A stretch of DNA of 10,105 nt from Caldifarciminota bacterium. Its GTDB lineage: Bacteria; Hydrothermota; 32-111; QNBC01. The stretch is from assembly GCA_015486655.1 (NCBI GenBank), contig WFRF01000081.1, forward strand, positions 1 through 10,105, read 5' to 3'. Position numbers and translations under genes: made by a program. This document shows positions 5,054 to 10,105 of this stretch, one piece after another. Under the pieces are notes generated by a model. It saw only the letters and a list, made by a program, of their open reading frames with translations. It had not been told where the DNA came from and did no database searches. Numbering within the stretch: the stretch's first letter is position 1; every line of letters starts with the position of its first letter.

Positions 5054-6960
5054 AAAAAATAATTCTATCAATAATTTTGCTGTTTAATTTTCTTTACGGT
5101 TCAAATAAAATTCTTAACTATAAAGGCGATGAATTAAAAAACGGCAATGGAAACGGTATAGAAATTCATGAGAATTACATAAAAACCGGGTATAAAATTG
5201 AGAAGCTCTTTGATTTTAACGAAGAATACTTGAAATCGATTGCCCCTAACAGAGATACTCTTTATATCGGTACCGGTTTATCAGGTAAAATCTACCGTTG
5301 TTTCGGAAAGAATAAATCTGTTCTTGCCGACTCAATAGATGCAAGTGTCAACGTTATTCGTATCTTCAACGGTTCGATTTATGCGGGGACATCTCCTTCG
5401 GGAATGCTCTATATTTTCAATAACGGTAAAGCTGAAAAAATTAAAACGGGAGAATATTCCGTCAATGACATAAAAAAAATAGACAACCAAATATATCTTG
5501 CAACTTCTTCCGAAGGAAAAATATTTACCTACAACGGCAAAAAACTAAAATTATGGCACCAGTTTAATGCTTCATCCGTAAAAAAGTTGTTCTATTCAAC
5601 CGGATTAGTTTACGCCTTTTGCTCTGATCCCGCTATAATCTGCGCTTTGGACAAACACGGCACGGTATTAAAATCATACCAATTGGGGGAAGACGAGATT
5701 GCGGATGTTTTCATGGAAAACAACTATTTTTACATCTCAACTAACTCAAAAAGAGGCATTAACGGTATACAAGCATCCATTTACCGACTTAAAAAAGATT
5801 TTACGTCCTGTTCAAAGTTATACGAATCGGGAAATCCTGTTTATTCGATGACTTCCTACGGAGACAAAATAATCTTTTCAATAGATAACAGAGGAGTTAT
5901 ATGCGCTGTTTATAAAGATAAAATTTCTCTTCACGCCATAAAAATCAGGGAAATTGATAACCTTTTATTCAATACATTTTTACACTACGGAAACAGGCTT
6001 TATGCCATTTCTTCCCATAAGGGAGCATTATACACGATCATGAAGAGTGATATGGGATTCTACACAACTAAACCTATCAGATTTCCCACTCCTGTTAGGA
6101 TTGCTCAAATTATCCCTGTAAGCTCTTTGTATGCAGGATTTTATTATCGTATGGGAAATACCACTTTGGGTGATTCCGTACAATCAAAATGGAAGAGATA
6201 CGACAAATATCAAATACAACAAATGCCTCCGTCCGTTTATGTCCAGATTAAAACAGATGTTACAAAAAACAGCAAACTCTACGGCTTCAAATTGTTCTAT
6301 GATATACAAAATTCGCCTCCCGTTATAGATTCCGTTATTCTGTCTCCCCCCGGAATTCTGTATAAAAACGGTTACTTCCCCGGATACAATAAAAGACCTG
6401 CGAAAGAAAAACTTTCCCGACTTAAAAATATAGGATTCAGAATAAAAAACAGTGCAAAGGATGCCGAAAACAGAGAACGCTCTATTATAATATACGCTCA
6501 CAACAGGGATTACGCATCTCTTCTGTACGACGTTAAACTGAAAAGTCTCTTTTCCGGAAAACTGTATGAATTGGTAAAGGGGGACACTTCTCATTTTATG
6601 ATACTCGAAACCGAAAAATACCCCGATGGTAAATACCAACTCTATGTAAGCGTAAAAACAAAGGAAGGTCTCTCCGCTTCCTATCAAACACCGCCTTTTA
6701 CCATTGATAATTCATCTCCTGCCGTAACAAATTATAAGTTATCGGGAAAAACCGTACGGTTTTCCGTCACGGACACAACGGGCATTTATGCAATAGAGTA
6801 TTCTGTTGACGGTTCTGACTGGAAAAGCATAACACTTGATGACACTCAGATATATATGAAAAAGAATGATATAAAGATTAACGTACCTCACTATGATTTT
6901 ATCATATTAAAGTTAGAGGATGTTTTCGGAAATATCGGTTATTTCACAATAAAAAGGTGA
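5050..6960 (+). CDS. Secreted seven-repeat beta-propeller protein with C-terminal Ig-like region
   Basis: The 636-residue protein has a signal peptide (MKK, hydrophobic core to about 16, cut near YGS) and no lipobox. Seven repeats of about 38-46 residues follow, each with a strand pair such as LYIGTGLSGKIYRC, IYAGTSPSGMLYIF or IYLATSSEGKIFTY. They start near residues 71, 110, 148, 187, 227, 273 and 317, which fits a seven-bladed propeller. Region 340-420 looks like a beta-sandwich. After NSPPVIDSVILSPPG there is a further stretch, and residues from about 550 (FTIDNSSPAVTNY, VEYSVDGSDW-like) resemble an Ig-type or bacterial sandwich domain. No catalytic motif is visible, so a binding or scaffolding role is likely. 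It overlaps the S55 peptidase gene by ATGA and has GGAGG four bases before its ATG, which suggests a paired function. The exact family is not recognised. Confidence 0.7.
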   Translation: MKKIILSIILLFNFLYGSNKILNYKGDELKNGNGNGIEIHENYIKTGYKIEKLFDFNEEYLKSIAPNRDTLYIGTGLSGKIYRCFGKNKSVLADSIDASVNVIRIFNGSIYAGTSPSGMLYIFNNGKAEKIKTGEYSVNDIKKIDNQIYLATSSEGKIFTYNGKKLKLWHQFNASSVKKLFYSTGLVYAFCSDPAIICALDKHGTVLKSYQLGEDEIADVFMENNYFYISTNSKRGINGIQASIYRLKKDFTSCSKLYESGNPVYSMTSYGDKIIFSIDNRGVICAVYKDKISLHAIKIREIDNLLFNTFLHYGNRLYAISSHKGALYTIMKSDMGFYTTKPIRFPTPVRIAQIIPVSSLYAGFYYRMGNTTLGDSVQSKWKRYDKYQIQQMPPSVYVQIKTDVTKNSKLYGFKLFYDIQNSPPVIDSVILSPPGILYKNGYFPGYNKRPAKEKLSRLKNIGFRIKNSAKDAENRERSIIIYAHNRDYASLLYDVKLKSLFSGKLYELVKGDTSHFMILETEKYPDGKYQLYVSVKTKEGLSASYQTPPFTIDNSSPAVTNYKLSGKTVRFSVTDTTGIYAIEYSVDGSDWKSITLDDTQIYMKKNDIKINVPHYDFIILKLEDVFGNIGYFTIKR

Positions 6961-6963
6961 GAC

Positions 6964-7884
6964 ATGTATAAGACACTGAAAATCGGCGTATTTTACGGGG
7001 GGTGGTCATCGGAGAGAGAAGTTTCCGTTCGTTCCGGGAAAAATGTTCTAAACGCTCTCTTACGTAAAAATTATAATGCTACCGGTATTGATATTACAAG
7101 AAATAATATAAAGGATATTGTTTGTTCACATACATTCGATACGGTCTTTTTACTTACACACGGGAAAGGAGGGGAAGACGGAACAATCCAGGGATTATTG
7201 GAAAGCTTGAACATCAACTATACGGGTTCGGATGTTACCGCATCTGCTCTATGCATGGATAAGATATTGACAAAATATTTTTTTTCGGGCAATGCCCTGC
7301 CCACAGCGCCCTATCATATAATTGACAGTGATCCTTTGGAAAAGAATAATTACAGATTCCCCGCTGTTATTAAACCGCGCAGAGAGGGGTCAAGCGTAGG
7401 GGTTTCCGTATTAAATAACATGAACGATCTGCACAACTACCTTAAAGAGCAAAACAATTGTTCGGAGGGATACTTGCTGGAGGATTACATTAAGGGAAGG
7501 GAATTCACATGCGGTATAATAGGAACGGGAAACTCTGCAATGGCACTCCCTGTTCTTGAAATCAGACCAAAAAATCAATTTTATGACTATGAAGCTAAAT
7601 ACACAGATGGTATGACGAATTTTATAGTCCCTGCGGAAATACAGCACGAACTAAGTAATAAAATAAAGGAACTCTCCTTAAATGCATACAGGGCTGCCGG
7701 GTGCAGAGATTTCGGTCGCGTAGACAGTATTGTATCCGATGAAGGCGATATATATCTTCTGGAGATTAATACGCTACCGGGGATGACGAATCTCTCCGAT
7801 CTTCCAATGGAAGCAAAAGCTGACGGAATGTGTTATGACGACCTTGTAGAGCACATACTTTTAAGCGCATTAAAAAGGTTATAA
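6964..7884 (+). CDS. ddl: D-alanine--D-alanine ligase
   Basis: This cytoplasmic ATP-grasp enzyme joins two D-alanines with ATP to give the dipeptide used in UDP-MurNAc-pentapeptide, and so serves peptidoglycan synthesis. The 306-residue length equals that of E. coli DdlB. The N-terminal GGWSSEREVSVRSG (12-25) carries the glutamate corresponding to DdlB Glu15. IKPRREGSSVGVSV gives the catalytic Ser150 equivalent. YDYEAKYTDG is the omega-loop containing the Tyr216 equivalent that favours dipeptide rather than depsipeptide synthesis. LEINTLPGMTNLSDLP gives the magnesium-binding asparagine and the Ser281 equivalent. All expected residues are present, so it should be active. The preceding stop is three bases away, and AAGGTGA at that gene's end acts as its ribosome binding site. 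No other cell-wall gene is in the window. Confidence 0.95.
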   Translation: MYKTLKIGVFYGGWSSEREVSVRSGKNVLNALLRKNYNATGIDITRNNIKDIVCSHTFDTVFLLTHGKGGEDGTIQGLLESLNINYTGSDVTASALCMDKILTKYFFSGNALPTAPYHIIDSDPLEKNNYRFPAVIKPRREGSSVGVSVLNNMNDLHNYLKEQNNCSEGYLLEDYIKGREFTCGIIGTGNSAMALPVLEIRPKNQFYDYEAKYTDGMTNFIVPAEIQHELSNKIKELSLNAYRAAGCRDFGRVDSIVSDEGDIYLLEINTLPGMTNLSDLPMEAKADGMCYDDLVEHILLSALKRL

Positions 7885-7913
7885 ATAATAATTGAAAATT
7901 AAAAAATATTATT

Positions 7914-10105
7914 ATGAATAATGAATTTATAGCTCTTGATTTTGAAACCACCGGATTAGACAGAGAAAATGACGACATAATAGAGGTGGGGTTAGCCAGG
8001 TTTAAGGATGACCTTCTGGTTGAAACGTACTCTACTTTCGTTTTTACAGACAAGCAAATTCCCGAAAATGTGGTTAAGATTACAGGTATTTCCAACAACA
8101 CATTAGAGCATGCTCCGAAAATAGAAGAAATTTTAACCGATATTTCCTCTTTCATCGGGGATTTGCCCATTGTTGCCCACAATGCCTCCTTTGATATGGC
8201 ATTTCTTCTGAAACACCTTCCCGGATTGAAAAATAAAGTTATCGACACACTAATTCTCTCTCGCATCCTTCTGCCTCAGGAACACTATTTTTCCCTTGAA
8301 AAACTCGTGGACATTTTCGGGATTGTCAATAAAAATGCTCACAGAGCCCTATATGATGCTATTGCCTGTGGCGAATTGCTGTTAAAGTTGTTGCCATTTG
8401 CAGGAAATATAAAGGATGAAGAATGGGAAATATTGCTAAAAACTGAAGAATACAACCCTTGCGGTTTAGATGTTCTTTACTCTATGAAATCATCTCCGGG
8501 AAAGCAAATTCCTCTTAAAATTAACGATTATTTTATACAGGGAAAAGAAGAAAAATGGGGGGGCAAAATTGATCTTGAGACGGTCTTTTCTCAAAAGGGA
8601 TATGTCGGTTCCGCTCTTAAATCCTTTGAAGACAGGAAAGAACAACAGAGACTTGCAAAGGATATTTATTCCTCATTTGAACGGGATGAGTTTCTTATTA
8701 CAGAAGCAGGAACGGGAACGGGGAAAACATTTGCATATCTTTTCCCCTCCATAGATTATGTGCTGAGAGCAGAGGAAAGAGTCATAATTTCCACCCAGAC
8801 AAAATCTCTGCAAAACCAACTGTTTTATAAAGATCTCCCCCTTGTGTTTAAATTTTTCGACGATATTCCTTCAGCCCAAATATTAAAGGGAAGAGGAAAT
8901 TATCTCTGTTTGTTAAAGTGGGCAGATATGGTCGACAACCTCCCCCTTCTGTCACAGGAAGAAGTAGCTTTTATTCAAAAATTAACAATTTGGCGATTCC
9001 GAACAAAAAGCGGCGACATAGAAGAACTCGGCAATATTAATTTGGAAAGGGAATCCTATTTGTGGCAAAAGATGAAATGTGACGACTTTTTCTGTTTAAA
9101 TCAAAATTGCCCGTTTTTTTCAAAATGCTATTTTAAAAATGCCCGTAAAAATGCCAAAAACAGTGATGTCGTGGTTATTAACCATTCACTTCTCTTTTCG
9201 GATGCGGCAAACGGAAATGTTATACTGGGGGATTATGACCGCCTGATAATTGACGAAGCCCATAACATTGAAAAAAGTGCTACGTCTAATATAGGTATCA
9301 GTTTGACTCAAAAGGAATTGGATTATGTGTTTAACGCCTTTTCAAAGAAAAAAAGCGTTTTTATAAAAGAGATAAAAAAATTCTTAAAACCCGAAGAAAT
9401 TGACTATGTTTCAAAGACATCCGGGGAAATAATGTCCAAAATATCCTACGTATTGTCCGTTGCAAAGGAGAAATATGAGGAGTCCAATTTGTTCAGAACC
9501 GTGAAATACAACAATATACAGATATTACTTGACAGGATGGAAGAATCCGTTGAGCCGCTCAACGTGCTGTTTGACAGGCTTGTTAAACAACTGGTTGTTA
9601 TAAAGGATCGCCTTGAGGATGATGGCGAGAGCAACATGTCTTCCATAATAGACGGCAAAAGATTACAAATTGAAGAAATTCAATTCAAGGTCAACTCTCT
9701 TTTTTCCCCCTATGATGATAATATGTCTTATATAATGGAATCCAGCGGAAAATTGAGAGATATAAAATTATCTTCCATGCCTATTTACATAGGCAATATT
9801 TTGGGAGAAATTCTTTTTGATAAAGTTAAAACGTTAATTACTACCTCCGGGACTACTGCAATTGACGGTGATTTCTCCTACTTTTTGGAACGGACCGGTC
9901 TGCTGAATTATTCCGAGATCTCCATTACCCAGATATACTCATCCCCATTTGATTTAAACGTGCAATTAAAAACCGCAATATGCGAATTTATAAATGATCC
10001 CAGCGATCCACTTTTTTATAACGACATGACTCCCGTAATAAAGTCCATACTTCAGTCCATCCCCAAAAAAACCATGATTCTTACAACAAGTTACACGATG
10101 TTGAA
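7914..10105 (+). CDS. dinG: DinG-family helicase with N-terminal DEDDh exonuclease domain, C-terminus cut by window edge
   Basis: An open frame of 730 codons continues past the right edge. Residues 1 to about 170 are a DnaQ-like 3'-5' exonuclease: DFETTG (Asp9, Glu11), HNASFD (Asp94) and HRALYD (His143, Asp148). From about 235 there is an XPD/DinG superfamily 2 helicase with Walker A TEAGTGTGKT (263-272), Ia-like ISTQTKSLQNQ and DEAH (447-450). The later motifs ITTSGTT and ILTTSYTML end at the window edge. Four cysteines match the Fe-S site of E. coli DinG: Cys332 in GRGNYLC, then Cys394-x4-Cys399-x5-Cys405, which is the same spacing as 194, 199 and 205 there. An extra Cys389 is nearby. The likely role is 5'-3' unwinding of DNA or R-loops with a built-in nuclease. 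The start is 29 bp after ddl, in AT-rich sequence without a Shine-Dalgarno, but the family N-terminus fits this ATG. Confidence 0.9.
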   Translation, partial: MNNEFIALDFETTGLDRENDDIIEVGLARFKDDLLVETYSTFVFTDKQIPENVVKITGISNNTLEHAPKIEEILTDISSFIGDLPIVAHNASFDMAFLLKHLPGLKNKVIDTLILSRILLPQEHYFSLEKLVDIFGIVNKNAHRALYDAIACGELLLKLLPFAGNIKDEEWEILLKTEEYNPCGLDVLYSMKSSPGKQIPLKINDYFIQGKEEKWGGKIDLETVFSQKGYVGSALKSFEDRKEQQRLAKDIYSSFERDEFLITEAGTGTGKTFAYLFPSIDYVLRAEERVIISTQTKSLQNQLFYKDLPLVFKFFDDIPSAQILKGRGNYLCLLKWADMVDNLPLLSQEEVAFIQKLTIWRFRTKSGDIEELGNINLERESYLWQKMKCDDFFCLNQNCPFFSKCYFKNARKNAKNSDVVVINHSLLFSDAANGNVILGDYDRLIIDEAHNIEKSATSNIGISLTQKELDYVFNAFSKKKSVFIKEIKKFLKPEEIDYVSKTSGEIMSKISYVLSVAKEKYEESNLFRTVKYNNIQILLDRMEESVEPLNVLFDRLVKQLVVIKDRLEDDGESNMSSIIDGKRLQIEEIQFKVNSLFSPYDDNMSYIMESSGKLRDIKLSSMPIYIGNILGEILFDKVKTLITTSGTTAIDGDFSYFLERTGLLNYSEISITQIYSSPFDLNVQLKTAICEFINDPSDPLFYNDMTPVIKSILQSIPKKTMILTTSYTML

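Noticed and set aside
6184..6687. A 167-codon open frame on the minus strand inside the propeller gene
   Set aside because: It is antisense to a gene with a signal peptide and regular repeats, has no ribosome binding site, and its translation shows no recognisable domain.
7766..8266. A 166-codon minus-strand open frame across the ddl-dinG junction
   Set aside because: It is antisense to two well-recognised enzymes with intact catalytic motifs, so it is a shadow frame.
8557..8563. Run of seven G inside dinG, and a run of eight T near 7278-7285 in ddl
   Set aside because: These could be slippage or phase-variation sites, but both reading frames are continuous and match their families on either side, so there is no sign of switching.
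1..10105. CRISPR array, insertion sequence, prophage or attachment site at the tRNA
   Set aside because: No spaced direct repeats, transposase or integrase reading frames, or duplicated tRNA 3' end were found.

Overview
This is an AT-rich (well under 50% GC by eye) bacterial chromosome window of ordinary housekeeping and poorly characterised genes. I see no phage, insertion sequence, CRISPR array or rRNA. Two proteins have export signals without a lipobox, and a D-Ala-D-Ala ligase shows that the cell makes peptidoglycan. A secreted S55-type protease sits beside a beta-propeller protein with Ig-like ends, and a DinG helicase combines a DEDDh nuclease with Fe-S cysteines. Tight ATGA overlaps are common. 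I infer a low-GC, probably uncultivated bacterial lineage, but I cannot name the phylum.

Left part (1-1999). A diacylglycerol/sphingosine-kinase-fold protein runs leftward off the window. Divergent from it, a strong promoter drives a NifX/NifB-C-like protein with a histidine cluster. A 218-residue protein with eight cysteines follows in the same direction and is probably cotranscribed. The two divergent promoters face away from each other across about 170 bp. The promoter of the kinase gene predicts a leaderless message.

Middle (2000-2174). A tRNA-Leu(CAG) gene lies on the minus strand between plus-strand genes and has its own consensus-like promoter. A plus-strand extended -10 promoter lies just to its left. 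If that promoter drives the downstream operon, the operon leader would contain the complete antisense of the tRNA.

Right part (2175-10105). Five plus-strand genes are packed together: pyrimidine-nucleoside phosphorylase, a secreted SpoIVB/S55-like peptidase, a secreted seven-repeat propeller protein, D-alanine--D-alanine ligase, and a DnaQ-DinG-type nuclease/helicase cut by the window end. The first three overlap by ATGA, the fourth follows after 3 bp and the fifth after 29 bp. Nucleoside salvage, cell-wall synthesis and DNA repair have no obvious common pathway. The most interesting unit is the translationally coupled pair of exported protease and exported propeller. No fully new system can be claimed from the sequence alone.
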